Shown in pieces: positions 44,290 to 56,059 of a DNA stretch of 64,000 nt. The position numbers were made by a program, and so were the translations under genes. Origin of the DNA: Balaenoptera acutorostrata (taxonomy: Eukaryota > Chordata > Mammalia > Artiodactyla > Balaenopteridae); the NCBI RefSeq assembly GCF_949987535.1, contig NC_080067.1:26378039-26442038 (forward strand). Reading direction: 5' to 3'. The stretch's first letter is position 1; each line of letters starts with the position of its first letter. The notes beneath the pieces were generated by a model that saw only the letters and a program-made list of their open reading frames with translations, was not told the origin of the DNA and ran no database searches.

Positions 44290-44430
44290 GGAGGTGTAAC
44301 TATCCCGAATCTACAGATGAGGCCACGGAGGCCCAGAGATGACAACTGCTTTGCAAAAGTCACATGACCCGCATTCAGAGGAGATGAGATTCAAGCCTAG
44401 ATCTCTCCAGTCTTCAGTGTCAAAGCAACC
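44290..44430 (-). repeat. MIR SINE (antisense)
   Basis: aatctacagatgaggccacg, gaggcccagagatgacaact and gattcaagcctagatctctc are antisense MIR landmarks. Confidence 0.65.
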
Positions 44431-44606
44431 CCTCACCCACACAAACTGCCACCAAGGTAAAGCAGTGATAAAACTGACAACACTCCTTGATCCTTTACCA
44501 GCATCAGAGATTAGCATCTTTTTTTTGATATATCAGTGCAAATTGAAGGTTCAAAAATGAATCTGGGGACTTCCCTGGTGGCACAGGGGATAAGAATCCG
44601 TCTGCC

Positions 44607-45497
44607 GATTAACCAAGATGGCGGAGTAGAAGGAGGTGCTCTCACTCCCTCTTGCGAGAGCACCAGAATCACAACTGGCTGCTGGACAATCATTGACAGG
44701 AAGACCCTGGACTTCACCAAGGAGGATACCCCACGTCCAAGGACAGAGGAGAAGCCACAGTGAGATGGTAGGAGGGGCGCAATCAGAGTAAAATCAAATC
44801 CCATAACTGCTGGGTGGGTGACTCACAGACTGGCGAACACTTATACCACAGAAGTCCACCCACTGGAGTGAAGGTTCTGAGCCCCACGTCAGGCTTCCCA
44901 ACCTGGGGGTCCGGCAACGGGAGGAGGAATTCCTAGAGAATCAGACTTTGAAGCCTAGTGGGAATTGATTGCAGGACTTCAACAGGACTGGGGGAAACAG
45001 AGACCCCACTCTTGGAGGGCACACACAAAGTAGTGTGTGCATCGGGACCCAGGGGAAGGAGCAGTGACCCTGGGGGAGACTGAACCAGACCTACCTGCTG
45101 GTGTTGGGGGGTCTCCTGCAGAGGCGGGGGGTGGCTCTGTTTCACTGTGGGGACAAGGACTCTGGCAGCGGAGGTTCTGGGAAGTTCTCCTTGGCGTGAG
45201 CCCTCCCAGAGTCTGCCATTAACCCCACCAAAGAGCCCAGGTAGGCTCCAGTGTTGGGTTGCCTCAGGCAAAACAACCAACAGGGAGGGAACACAGCCCC
45301 ACCCATCAACAGTCAAGTGGATTAAAGTTTTACTGAGCTCTGACCGCCACAGCAACAGTCAGCTCTACACACCACCAGAGCCTCCCATCAAGCCTCTTAG
45401 ATAGCCTCAACCACCAGAGGGCAGACAGCAGAAGCAAGAAAAACTACAATCCTGCAGCCTGTGGACCAAAAACCACAGTTACAGAAAGATAGACAAG
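44607..45497 (+). promoter_or_regulatory. L1 5' UTR (internal promoter region)
   Basis: About 890 bp precede the ORF1 start. The motif caagatggcgg near the 5' end matches the YY1 site (CAAGATGGC) that positions L1 transcription. The rest is moderately GC-rich. Whether it still drives transcription is unknown. Confidence 0.7.
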
Positions 45498-46404
45498 ATG
45501 AAAAGGGAGAGGGCTATGTACCAGATGAAGGAACAAGAAAAAACCCCAGAAAAACAACTAAATGAAGTGGAGATAGGCAACCTTCCAGGAAAAGAATTCA
45601 GAATAATGATAGTGAAGATGATCCAGGACCTCGGAATAAGAATGGAGGCAAAGATTGAGAAGATGCAAGAAATGATTAACAAAGACCTAGAAGAATTAAA
45701 GAACAAACAAACAGAGATGACCAATACAATAACTGAAATGAAAACTACACTAGAAGGAATCAATAGCAGAATAACTGAGGCAGAAGAACGGATAAGTGAC
45801 CTGGAAGACAGAATGGTGGAATTCACTGCTGCAGAACAGACTAAAGAAAAGAAGAATGAAAAGAAATGAAGACAGCCTAAGAGACCTCTGGGACAACATT
45901 AAACGCAACAACATTCGCATTATAGGGGACCCAGATGGTGAAGAGAGAGAGAAAGGACCAGAGAAAATATTTGAAGAGATTATAGTCGAAAACTTCCCTA
46001 ACATGGGAAAGGAAATAGCCAGCCAAGTCCAGGAAGCACAGAGAGTCCCATACAGGATAAACCCAAGGAGAAACACGCCGAGACACATAGTAATCAAAGT
46101 GGCAAAAATTAAAGACAAAGAAAAATTATTGAAAGCAGCAAGGGAAAAACGACAAATAACATACAAGGGAACTCCCATAAGGGTAACAGCTGATTTCTCA
46201 GCAGAAACTCTGCAAGCCAGAAAGGAGTGGCATGATATACTTAAAGTGATGAAAGGGAAGAACCTACAACCAAGATTACTCTACCCAGCAAGGATCTCAT
46301 TTAGATTTGATGCAAAAATCAAAAGCTTTACAGACAAGCAAAAGCTAAGAGAATTCAGCACCACCAAACCAGCTCTACAACAAATGCTAAAGGAACTTCT
46401 CTAA
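45498..46404 (+). pseudogene. L1 ORF1 (RNA-binding chaperone), one frameshift
   Basis: The frame starts MKRERAMYQMKE, contains a coiled-coil heptad region (EKIEKMQEMI, then ITEAEERISDLEDRM), and then the RNA-recognition and C-terminal domains (from RDLWDNIKRNNIRIIG to QMLKELL). In the intact family the protein forms trimers that coat L1 RNA. A single net +1 base lies in an A-rich run around 45845-45856. Up to it the reading is in one frame (123 residues) and after it in the next. The 907 bp length fits about 301 residues plus one extra base, so this is its only major defect. Confidence 0.93.
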
Positions 46405-46462
46405 GTGGGAAACACAAGAGAAGAAAAGGACCTACAAAAACAAACCCAAAACAATTAAGAAA

Positions 46463-49400
46463 ATGGTCATAGGAACATACATATCAATAATTACCTTAAA
46501 CGTGAATGGATTAAATGCCCCAACCAAAAGACATAGACTGACTGAATGGATACAAAAACAAGACCCATATATATGCTGTCTACAAGAGACCCACTTTAGA
46601 CCTAAGGACACATACAGACTGAAAGTGAGGGGATGGAAAAAGATATTCCATGCAAATGGAAATCAAAAGAAAGCTGGAGTAGCTATACTCATATGAGATA
46701 AAATAGACTTTAAAATAAGAATGTTACAAGAGACAAGGAAGGACACTACATAATGATCAAGGGATCAATCCAAGAAAAAGATATAACAATTATAAATATA
46801 TATGCACCCAACATAGGAGCACCTCAATACATAAGGCAACTGCTAACAGCTATAAAAGAGGAAATTGACAGTAACACAATCATAGTGGGGGACTTTAACA
46901 CCTCACTTACACCAATGGACAGATCATCCAAAATGAAAATAAATAAGGAAACAGAAGCTTTAAATGACACAATACACCAGATAGATTTAATTGATATATA
47001 TATAGGACATTCCATCCAAAAACAGCAGATTACACATTCTTCTCAAGCGCGCACGGAACATTCTCCAGGATAGATCACATCTTGGGTCACAAATCAAGCC
47101 TCAGTAAATTTAAGAAAATTGAAATCATATCAAGCATCTTTTCTGACCACAACGCTATGAGATTAGAAATGAATTACAGGGAAAAAAATGTAAAAACACA
47201 AACACATGGAGGCTAAACAATACGTTACTAAATAACCAAGAGATCACTGAAGAAATCAAAGAGGAAATAAAAAAATACCTAGAGACAAATGACAATGAAA
47301 ACACAACGACCCAAAACTTATGGGATGCAACGAAAGCAGTTCTAAGAGGGAAGTTTATAGCTATACAAGCCTACCTAAAGAAACAAGAAAAATCTCACGT
47401 AAACAATCTAACCTTACACCTAAAGAAACTAGAGAAAGAAGAACAAACAAAACCCAAAGTTAGCAGAAGAAAAGAAATCATCAAGATCAGAGCAGAAATA
47501 AATGAAATAGAAACAAAGAAAACAATAGCAAAGATCAATAAAACTAAAAGTTGGTTCTTTGAGAAGATAAACAAAATTGATAAGCCATTAGCCAGACTCA
47601 TCAAGAAAAAGAGGGAGAGGACTCAAATCAATAAAATCAGAAATGAAAAAGGAGAAGTTACAACAGACACCGCAGAAATACATAGCATCCTAAGAGACTA
47701 CTACAAGCAACTTTAGGCCAATAAAATGGACAACCTGGAAGAAATGGACAAATTTTTAGAAAGGTATAACCTTCCAAGACTGAACCAGGAAGAAACAGAA
47801 AATATGAACAGACCAATCACAAGTAATGAAATTGAAACTGTGATTAAAAATCTTCCAACAAACAAAAGTCCAGGACCAGATGGCTTCACAGGTGAATTCT
47901 ATCAAACATTTAGAGAAGAGCTAACACCCATCCTTCTCAAACTCTTCCAAAAAATTGCAGAGGAAGGAAAACTCCCAAACACATTCTATGAGGCCACCAT
48001 CACCCTGATACCAAAACCAGACAAAGACACTACAAAAAAAGAAAATTACAGACCAATATCACTGATGAATATAGATGCAAAAATCCTCAACAAAATACTA
48101 GCAAACAGAATCCAACAACACATTAAAAGGCTCATACACCACGATCAAGTGGGATTTATCCCAGGGATGCAAGGATTCTTCAATATACGCAAATCAATCA
48201 ATGTGATACACCATATTAACAAATTGAAGAATAAAAACCATATGATCATCTCAATAGATGCAGAAAAAGCTTTTGACAAAATTCAACACCCGTTTATGAT
48301 AAAAAACTCTCCAGAAAGTGGGCATAGAGGGAACCTACCTCAACATAATAAAGGCCATATTTGACAAACCCACAGCAAACATCATTCTCAATGGTGAAAA
48401 ACTGAAAGCATTTCCTCTAAGATCAGGAACGAGACAAGGATGTCCACTCTCACCACTATTATTCAACATAGTTCTGGAAGTCCTAGCCATGGCAATCAGA
48501 GAAGAAAAAGAAATAAAAGGAATACAAATTGGAAAAGAAGAAGTAAAACTGTCACTGTTTGCAGATGACATGATACTATACATAGAGAATCCTAAAACTG
48601 CCACCAGAAAACTGCTAGAGCTAATTAATAAATATGGTAAAGTTGCAGGATACAAAATTAATGCACAGAAATCTCTTGCATTCCTATACACTAATGATGA
48701 AAAATCTGAAAGAGAAATTATGGAAACACTCCCATTTACCATTGCAACCAAAAGAATAAAATACCTAGGAATAAACCTACCTAGGGAGACAAAAGACCTG
48801 TATGCAGAAAACTATAAAACACTGATGAAAGAAATTAAAGATGATACCAACAGATGGAGAGATATACCATGTTCTTGGATTGGAAGAATCAATATTGTGA
48901 AAATGACTATACTACCCAAAGCAATCTACAGATTCAATGCAATCCCTATCAAATTATCAATGGCATTTTTTACAGAGCTAGAACAAATCATCTTAAAATT
49001 TGTATGGAGACACAAAAGACCCCGAATAGCCAAAGCAGTCTTGAGGCAAAAAAAATGGAGCTGGAGGAATCAGACTCCCTGACTTCAGACTATACTACAA
49101 AGCTACAGTAATCAAGACAATATGGTACTGGCACAAAAACAGAAACATAGATCAATGGAACAAGATAGAAAGCCCAGAGATTAACCCACGCACCTATGGT
49201 CAACTAATCTATGACAAAGGAGGCAAAGATATACAATGGAGAAAAGACAGTCTCTTCAATAAGTGGTGCTGGGAAAACTGGACAGCTACATGTAAAAGAA
49301 TGAAATTAGAATACTCCCTAACACCATACACAAAAATAAACTCCAAATGGATTAGAGACCTAAATATAAGACTGGACACTATAAAACTCTTAGAGGAAAA

Positions 49401-50283
49401 CATAGGAAGAACACTCTTTGACATAAATCACAGCAAGATCTTTTTTGATCCACCTCCTAGAGTAATGGAAATAAAAACAAAAATAAACAAATGGGACCTA
49501 ATGAAACTTCAAAGCTTTTACACAGAAAAGGAAACCATAAACAAGACGAAAAGACAAACCTCAGAATGGGAGAAAATATTTGCAGAGGAATCAACGGACA
49601 AAGGATTAATCTCCAAAATATATAAACAGCTCATTCAGCTCAATATTAAAGAAACAAACACCCCAATCCAAAAATGGGCAGAAGACCTAAATAAACATTT
49701 CTCCAAAGAAGACATACAGACGGCCACAAAGCACATGAAAAGATGCTCAACATCACTAATTATTAGAGAAATGCAAATCAAAACTACAATGAGGTATCCC
49801 CTCCCACCAGTTAGAATGGGCATCATCAGAAAATCTACAAACAACAAATGCTGGAGAGGGTGTGGAGAAAAGGGAACCCTCTTGCACTGTTGGTGAGAAT
49901 GTAAATTGATACAGCCACTATGGAGAACAATATGGAGTTTCCTTAAAAAACTAAAAATAGAATTACCATATGACCCAGCAATCCCACTACTGGGCATATA
50001 CCCAGAGAAAACCGTAATTCAAAAAGACACATGCACCCGAATGTTCATTGCAGCACTATTTACAATAGCCAGTTCATGGAAGCAACCTAAATGCCCATCA
50101 ACAGACGAATGGATAAAGAAGAGGTGGTACATATATACAATGGAATATTACTCAGCCATAAAAAGGAACGACATTGAGTCATTTGTTGAGAAGTGGATGG
50201 ATCTAGAGACTGTCATACAGAGTGATGCAAGTCAGAAAGAGAAAAACAAATATCGTATATTAATGCATGTATGTGGAACCTAG
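46463..50283 (+). pseudogene. L1 ORF2 (endonuclease / reverse transcriptase), multiply broken
   Basis: The parts appear in order: an AP-endonuclease-like start (ITLNVNGLNAPTKRHR, QETHF, then GDFN), the reverse transcriptase (the catalytic FADD is at 48558-48569 and [12 protein letters not shown] lies near 47870), and the C-terminal cysteine region ([15 protein letters not shown] near 49850-49893). Stops are at 46694-46696, 47714-47716 and 49894-49896. Frame changes lie near 46716 (-1), 46996 (+2), 47196 (-1), 48303 (+1) and 49051 (+1). They sum to +2, which agrees with the length of 3821 bp (one codon multiple plus 2). The intact length would be close to the usual 1270-odd residues. Confidence 0.95.
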
Positions 50284-50490
50284 AAAAATGGTACAGATGA
50301 GCCGGTTTGCAGGGCAGAAGTTGAGACACAGATGTAGAGAATGGACATATGGACACCAAGGGGGGAAAACTGCGGTGGGGTGGAGATGGTGGTGTGCTGA
50401 ATTGGGCGATTGGGAATGACATGTATACACTGATGTGTATAAAATTGATGCCTAATAAGAACCTGCAGTATAAAAAAACAAACAAAACAA
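50284..50490 (+). other. L1 3' UTR and first A-rich tail
   Basis: This has the same text, in forward orientation, as the truncated L1 at 3525-3744: atggacatatggacaccaag, gggaatgacatgtatacact and taataagaacctgcagtata. It ends in the A-rich stretch aaaaaaacaaacaaaacaa near 50472-50490, where L1 copies of this family normally end. Confidence 0.85.
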
Positions 50491-50520
50491 CTAATACTAA
50501 ACTTTCATTGGGTTATTTGT

Positions 50521-50711
50521 ATGGAAATATGTTAATATAAATGTTTCAGACATTACATGAAATTTCTAAAAATCTTATATTTGTATTTGTATGGAAATAT
50601 GTTAATATAAATGTTCTAGACATTATATGATATTTCTAAAAATCTTATATTTGTATTTGTATGGAAATATGTATGGAAATATGTTAATATAAATGTTTCA
50701 GACATTGCATG
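50521..50711 (+). repeat. 70 bp tandem repeat inside the L1 insertion (candidate 3' transduction)
   Basis: Units beginning atggaaatatgttaatataa start at 50521 and 50591 (period exactly 70) and, after a 12 bp partial repeat, again at 50673, where the third breaks off after about 39 bp. The array follows the first A-rich tail and precedes a second A-run at 50712-50722 that touches the target duplication. It is therefore part of the inserted DNA. It is AT-rich and has no resemblance to L1 that I can see. Confidence 0.9.
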
Positions 50712-51094
50712 AAAAAAAAAAAAAGAATCCGTCTGCCAATGTGGGGGACATGGGTTTGAGCCTTGGTCCGGGATGATCCCACATGCTGCAGAGCAAATAA
50801 GCCCGTGCGCCATAACTACTGAGCCTGCATGCCACAACTCCTGAAGCCTGTGCTCCATAACAAGAGAAGCCACCACAAGGAGAAGCCCGCACAACGCAAT
50901 AAAGAGTAGCCCCCGCTCACCACAACTAGAGAAAGCCCACACGCAGCAACAAAGGCCCCACACAGCTGAAAAAATAAATAAATAAAATTTAAAATCTTGA
51001 AAAACAAAAAAACAAAAATGAATCTGTAAAACTCACCTTTCTCAGTTCCAGCAAATCCTCAGAATCATGGAGGAGCTATTGTAAAAGAGCCCTG

Positions 51095-51382
51095 GGCTTC
51101 CCTGGTGGCGCAGTGGTTGAGAATCTGCCTGCCAATGCAGGGGACATGGGTTCGAGCCCTGGTCTGGGAGGATCCCAAATGCCGCGGAGCAACTAGGCCC
51201 GTGAGCCACAACTACTGAGCCTGTGCATCTGGAGTTTGTGCTCGGCCGCGACAGTGAGAGGCCCATGCACCACGATGAAGAGTGGCCCCCGCTCGCCGCA
51301 ATTAGAGAAAGCCCGCACACAGAAACGAGGACCCAACACAGCCAAAAATAAATAAATAAATAAATTAATTAATTAAAAAAAA
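51095..51382 (+). mobile_element. CHR-type SINE with 12 bp target duplication
   Basis: It starts gcttccctggtggcgcagtg, has the B-box head gggttcgagccctgg and a middle part (ctcggccgcgacagtgagag) like the SINE at 26816-27154 but unlike the other copies here. It is shorter, 288 bp. aaaagagccctg flanks it at 51083-51094 and 51383-51394. It sits inside an old MIR. Confidence 0.93.
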
Positions 51383-51394
51383 AAAAGAGCCCTG

Positions 51395-51910
51395 TGACTG
51401 TGGGCAAGTCACATCAACTCTCAGCCAGTTTTCCATCTGCACAATTATGATAGTAGCACTCACAGACTTCCCTGGCGGCACAGTGGTTAAGAATCCAATG
51501 CAGGAGACACGGGTTCGAGCCCTGGTCCGGGAAGATCCCATATGCTGTGGAGCCTCTAAGCCCATGCGCCACAACTACTGAGCCTGCACTCTAGAGCCCG
51601 CAAGCCACAACTACTGAGCCCGTGTGCCACAACTACTGAAGCCCGCACACCTAGAGACCGCACTCTGCAACAAGAGAAACCACCGCAATGAGAAGCCTGC
51701 GTGCCGCAGCAAAGAGTAGCCCCCACTCACCACAACTAGAGGAAACCCGTGCACAGCAATGAAGACCCAACCCAGCCACAAAATTAATAAATAAATAAAT
51801 AAATAAATTTATTTAAAAAAAAAAGATAGTAGCACTCACTCACTGGGTTGCTGGAAGGATTAAATGAAAGAAGAGACCTAAAAGCCCTTAGCACCTTGTA
51901 GGTGCTAATA
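51395..51910 (+). repeat. MIR SINE interrupted by a CHR SINE
   Basis: tgactgtgggcaagtcacat, tttccatctgcacaattatg, then (after the insert) cactcactgggttgctggaa, ggattaaatgaaagaagaga and gtaggtgctaataattg. These are forward MIR parts on both sides of the CHR SINE at 51464-51824. The other CHR SINE at 51095 lies just upstream, likely in the same MIR. Confidence 0.75.
51464..51824 (+). mobile_element. CHR-type SINE with 15 bp target duplication
   Basis: It has the head agacttccctggcggcacag, the B-box gggttcgagcc, a body of cacaactactgag repeats and a tail of aaat units. gatagtagcactcac is identical at 51449-51463 and 51825-51839. A few bases are missing in the head (aagaatccaatgcagg). Confidence 0.95.
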
Positions 51911-51974
51911 ATTGTATGTCTTCTTATTTCCTGCAATAAATTTTATTGCATAAATGATCATTTAACAATAATAA

Positions 51975-52165
51975 CTGTTGACTATGTCCCTTGTGTTTGA
52001 GGCTGAAACGACTGCATTTAATCCCCCCAGATCCTGGGTGGTAGGTGTGACTTTTATTGAGACTCAAGGTGGGTAAGTAGTTTGCCCAGAGTTCACACAG
52101 GAAGTGGGAGGCCTGGAATTTGAACACAGGCACCCTGAATTTAGAGGTCATACTTTTAGCCATCC
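51975..52165 (-). repeat. MIR SINE (antisense)
   Basis: ccagatcctgggtggtaggt, ctcaaggtgggtaagtagtt, gcccagagttcacacaggaa and ggcctggaatttgaacacag follow antisense MIR. Confidence 0.65.
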
Positions 52166-53164
52166 TGCCATCCTTCCCTCTGGAAAATGAAGATGAATAG
52201 ATATTTCATGCGACAAGGCTGAATTTGATGACTTGCGTTTTGCTCTCTTAATCCCCAGCCCAACTCCTTCTTGGAAAATGAAAGATGTTTGTGTGAGCGT
52301 CCCACTGTCTCCAGGACACTACACTCAGAAAGCTTCATTGATTTCTTTTACTATATGGTTGCAATTTTGCCTGCTCTTCATAAACCCTCAAAAACAAGCC
52401 TCATGAGGTCACCAAAGCAACTGGCAGGTGTGATGATCCTAAAGCTCTTCTGTGCCTGATTTCTCTCCAGAGAGGGACTTGTCCCCTCTAACCTGGGGCG
52501 GCAAAAGGAATGAAAACTTTGCTAGGACTGTGCCTCCACTGACTTTTCCTTCGTTATTTATTTGCTTCTTTATTTACACTCCTTCAAAAAAGGACTCGAT
52601 GTGGAATTTCTCATCAGAGATAACCACTAAAATATCTGGATGAGAAAGAGACGCCCACAGTCCCCACAGAATAAAGGGAATCGATACTGAGGATGTCTTG
52701 GGCTTCTCCAACAGAAGAGGCTTCTGGAAGGAGGTGTTGTGGGAGATATCTTGCCCAGTAGCAGGAGGAGACACTCAAGAATTGCTGATGTAAGGCCATA
52801 CCAAGGTCCCCCTGCACAAAACCATTTCCCTGATTATTTTAAAATCTGTATCTCTAAAGAAAAGGAAGATTCAGGGAGAGAAGAGTGAGGAAGGGAAGGA
52901 AAGAGGCCCCCTCCTTGACACCATGTCTGATTATTGGGAAGAGATTCCTCCATTATCAGTTCTGGACCACTTGCCTTGCTGAGGACAAAGAGAAGCAAAC
53001 ATGTGATGGGCTGCTGTTGGGATGGATGGTTCTGCAAGACTGAGGGTAAGGGCAGATGGAGGCAGTACCAGAGAAGCTACAAACAGGCTGTGGCTTCTGT
53101 CTGTGGCTCAAGAAGGGCTGCCATGGCTGAAGTCAAGGTTAGGTCTCTGAGGCTTCTCAGATCC

Positions 53165-53420
53165 ACCTGGCAAATATTTCCTGTGCTCAGAGCTAGGTGT
53201 GGAGGGATCAAAAATAAACTCACAATTCCTGCCTTTAAAGAGTTCTTAGTTACAGGAAGAGGCAGGCCCACGAATGGATAATTCCAAGATGATATCCTAC
53301 AGGATCCATTCACACTTCCTACCACTGTCTAGTGAGCATGTGCTCTGTGTTGGGCATTGTGCAGCATGATGGGGATTCAGGGTAACTGTCAGCTTGGAGT
53401 CTAATGTTGTAGTCTAAAGG
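53165..53420 (-). repeat. Two adjoining L2-like fragments (antisense)
   Basis: cctgtgctcagagctaggtg with aattcctgcctttaaagagt marks one; gtgctctgtgttgggcattg with agcttggagtctaatgttgt marks the other. Both resemble the antisense L2 terminus in a diverged form. Confidence 0.45.
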
Positions 53421-54199
53421 TGAATATGCTGTGAGAGCACAGAGGAGGGTTTCAACCCAGACTGGAGAAATCCTGAAAGGTTACATGGAGGTGGTGACAG
53501 ACAGAAGAGAATGGAAAGGGCACTCCATGCAGAAGAAATGGCATGATTGAATGCTCAATAGTACGAAACATTTTGTACCTAGGACACGACGAGACTGGTC
53601 ATGTGCGGACCGCTGCTTACAGCACTGTGACTTTTAGATATACCTAAGAGAAAGCCCTCCTGTCTACCAGTGATTGGTCCTTTAGATTGACCTCTAGAGC
53701 ATGGGCTATAGCAGCTTCACGATCTCATCCTCCAAGAGAGGACACAGCTCCGCGGAGCTCTGAGTAAAAACATGTAATTGGGTGTATTCTCTTTTACTTG
53801 TAGTCGTTATCATTTAAACATCCTCCCATGGCAAGTTCCCTGGTGATGAACCCCACAACATGGTGTGCAATCTTTGCTTATGGCTCAGAGAAACCCCTTA
53901 AAGTATGGCTGGTTAATACAGGGGTTCAGAGCTAAACCCAAATTACCTGGTTAGCTGGAATGTGGCAGGGTTGCAATGCAGGGGGGATGCACATCTCCTT
54001 TGCTCGCTGGGGAAAGAATAACATGGACTGGCTCCCTACTGCATGTCAGGCCCGCATTGTTGAGTCTGGTCCTCACCCCCCCAGTGTAGTCCCTACTTCA
54101 CTGATGAGGTGTCTGAGCCTAGGAGACCTTCACTAACCTGCCCAAGAAATTCCTGACCTGATTGAGTCAAGCCAAGATCATTGCGGCATCCACTTCAAA

Positions 54200-54475
54200 T
54201 GAACTTCTCTGAGGCTTCCCATGGGCATTCATCCTTGACATTCAGGCCTCAGCTCAGACAGGAAATCTCTCCATCTAAAGAGTCACCATTTTTCCTTTCA
54301 TAGCACTTACCCTCCCTGACAGGACAGCATGGACATATTCATTACCTGCCTCTCTCTCCCAGCTCCACAAGGCAGGGACCCTTCCTGACTCCTTCACTGC
54401 TGTATCTGTGATGCTACAAGCAAAGCCAGGTACATAAGAATCCCAAACAAATAAATGCTTTCTTACTGAACAAAG
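54200..54475 (+). repeat. L2 LINE 3' fragment
   Basis: aggcctcagctcagacagga, ttcatagcacttaccctccc, agctccacaaggcagggacc and ccaaacaaataaatgctttc follow the forward L2 order. Confidence 0.75.
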
Positions 54476-55730
54476 CCATCTGGCAGTCCCTAAGCCCAGT
54501 CCTTCCCCTCCACTGCTTTCCTCAAGGTGGCGGCCGGTGGTCCATGGGGTGTTTGTGGGGAGTCCCTTGGTGGCTGATGAATGACCCTAAATGCAGGACT
54601 CTCTGAGTTTCTCAAGGGTGAGGGCAGGCAGTCCATAGATTTTCATTTCTACCTTAGCAAAAGGATACCATCTAGCAATGTGACAAATGTTTGAGATTCA
54701 TAAACTAATAGTATCCACAACTCATGTTCCTTGATGATTCAGACTTCTACCCACAGGTCTGGCTCAGCCTGGCACAGACCTCTCAGGCAGGTGTCGCTAT
54801 CAGCAAGCGCTGTTGCCAGTCACCATGAGCATGGCCTTGACTCGCCTCTGACTTTCAGTGGCTGCTATTGTTGTTTCAATCAATTCTTGTGTACACTCAT
54901 GCTTGGTGTGTATTTGTGTTGATTGCTCTGTTTTGTGTGGTACCATTTTGATTGCAATTTTGTTCTTCTCCAGCGTTTTATTGTCTCCAAGTTACTTTTC
55001 CACTAAAAAGCAGGGATAAGACCATCAGCCCTACTTAAGTGGGTCACAGTCCTGAATGTTTGAGAAAGAGTCCTTGCACCTCACCTTGTGGCCTCATGTA
55101 ATCCTGAATTACCTTGCTCGCCTTTATTTTGTGACCAGAGGTATACGTTCCTAAAACTCACCTTGCTGGGCAAAACGGGGAAAATGGGGCGAGGGGCTTG
55201 ACACTCAAACATGTCATCAGTGACACATAAAAAAGAGAGAGAGAGAGAACATTAGCACAGTTTTACTTTTACACGGGTTAAATGGTTAAGAAATAGATAA
55301 GTACTACAATAAGTAGTACTTGAAGAGACGCGAGGTTTGCTTGTGGAAGTGGACACAGGAAAGGTTGCAGCTGGTACGTTACTGTGAAGAGGGTTTTCTG
55401 ATGGGAATGGAAAGCTGTAACAGTGGTGCAGGCGGGTGTGGCTCTGCACGCATGGTAAGGGGAGTAGCTGGTAGATGTTTGAGGTCGGTGCATGCGCCTG
55501 TTTTGTACATTCCTACATGGCTCGACTCAGCTCAGCTGGGTGCAGGTTTCTGCATTCACCTAATATTTCTCGTGCAAGAAATCTTGCATAAGCAAATGTG
55601 AAATTCCCATTATCCTCAAATTGTTTCCTAATATATCAATTGTGTTGGAACAAATTCACGTTTTCAAAACATGTGTTATAGCGGAACTGTCTGTACCTGA
55701 CTTACTGTCATCCTTTCTTTGTTTGCTCAG

Positions 55731-55916
55731 ATTGGACCAAGAGGATTGAGTACCAGCCTGGCTCGGGGAGCGTGCCCCTGTTCCCCAGCATCCAGCTGGA
55801 GACGTGCGACGGGGCTGTGTCCTCCATCCAGATCACCACAGAGCTGCAGACCAACTACATCGGGAAGGGCTGTGACCGCGAGACCTACTCTGAGAAATCC
55901 CTTCAGAAATTATGTG
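55731..55916 (+). CDS. CLSTN2: CLSTN2 internal exon (probably exon 6), start of the region after the cadherin repeats
   Basis: This 186 bp exon (62 codons, phase 1 to phase 1) encodes DWTKRIEYQPGSG, then PLFPSIQLETCDGAVSS, then TELQTNYIGKGCDRETYSEK and ends KLCG. In calsyntenins this follows the second cadherin repeat and leads into the laminin-G-like region. Several cysteines are present that probably pair within this part. The acceptor is gctcag at 55725-55730 after a pyrimidine run (ctttctttgtttgctcag), and the donor is tgtg|gtaggt. The split aspartate codon (G from 17023, AT from 55731) joins it exactly to the exon at 16874-17023 across 38.7 kb. From memory human differs at M/V, H/Q, L/I and V/T positions. 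The gene call is firm. Confidence 0.96.
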
Positions 55917-56059
55917 GTAGGTTTTTCCCTGTTGAGATTAATTTTTAATTACTTTTTTTAAACAATATATACAAAGCGTATCTTATTATATTATGAAAGA
56001 ATCACCCCTCCCCACTTCATTAGTATATGTAACCTCTGGATGGATATTGTTTACTTATC

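Larger units (their letters stand above)
44607..50722 (+). mobile_element. Nearly full-length L1 retrotransposon, 6.1 kb, inactive
   Basis: The element starts with gattaaccaagatggcggag, the type of start expected for an intact L1 5' end, and has a 5' UTR, ORF1, ORF2, 3' UTR and A tail. The target duplication aagaatccgtctgcc is identical at 44592-44606 and 50723-50737. It lies in sense orientation within CLSTN2. ORF1 has one frameshift and ORF2 three stops and five frameshifts, so it cannot move. Its perfect duplications with broken frames suggest moderate age, younger than the CHR SINE it interrupts. Confidence 0.97.
44566..51012 (+). mobile_element. CHR-type SINE split by an L1 insertion
   Basis: The SINE head (gacttccctggtggcacagg) stops after 41 bp at 44606. 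The rest of the head (aatgtgggggacatgggttt) resumes at 50738 and runs through the repeated body to an A-rich tail near 51012. The SINE's own 14 bp target duplication, caaaaatgaatctg, is intact at 44552-44565 and 51013-51026. The gap is filled by the L1 at 44607-50722 and one copy of its duplicated target. Confidence 0.95.
17024..55730 (+). other. CLSTN2: CLSTN2 intron, 38.7 kb
   Basis: This very large GT-AG intron holds most of the mobile elements of the window. From 17030 to 23550 it is nearly unique sequence, with a CT-rich simple repeat, L2 fragments and a MER5-like fragment only. Then come the antisense provirus, MIR-rich sequence, the 80 bp minisatellite, an antisense LTR, microsatellites, and the SINE/L1 nest. 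Stretches with nothing recognised include 18620-20520, 35000-36500, 37200-38160, 39300-40060, 43850-44280 and 52170-53160. The open frames there lack domains and are not supported as genes. Confidence 0.93.

Noticed and set aside
53740..53830. Possible promoter or CpG-rich element
   Set aside because: CpG is sparse and there is no supporting core motif or nearby transcript start.
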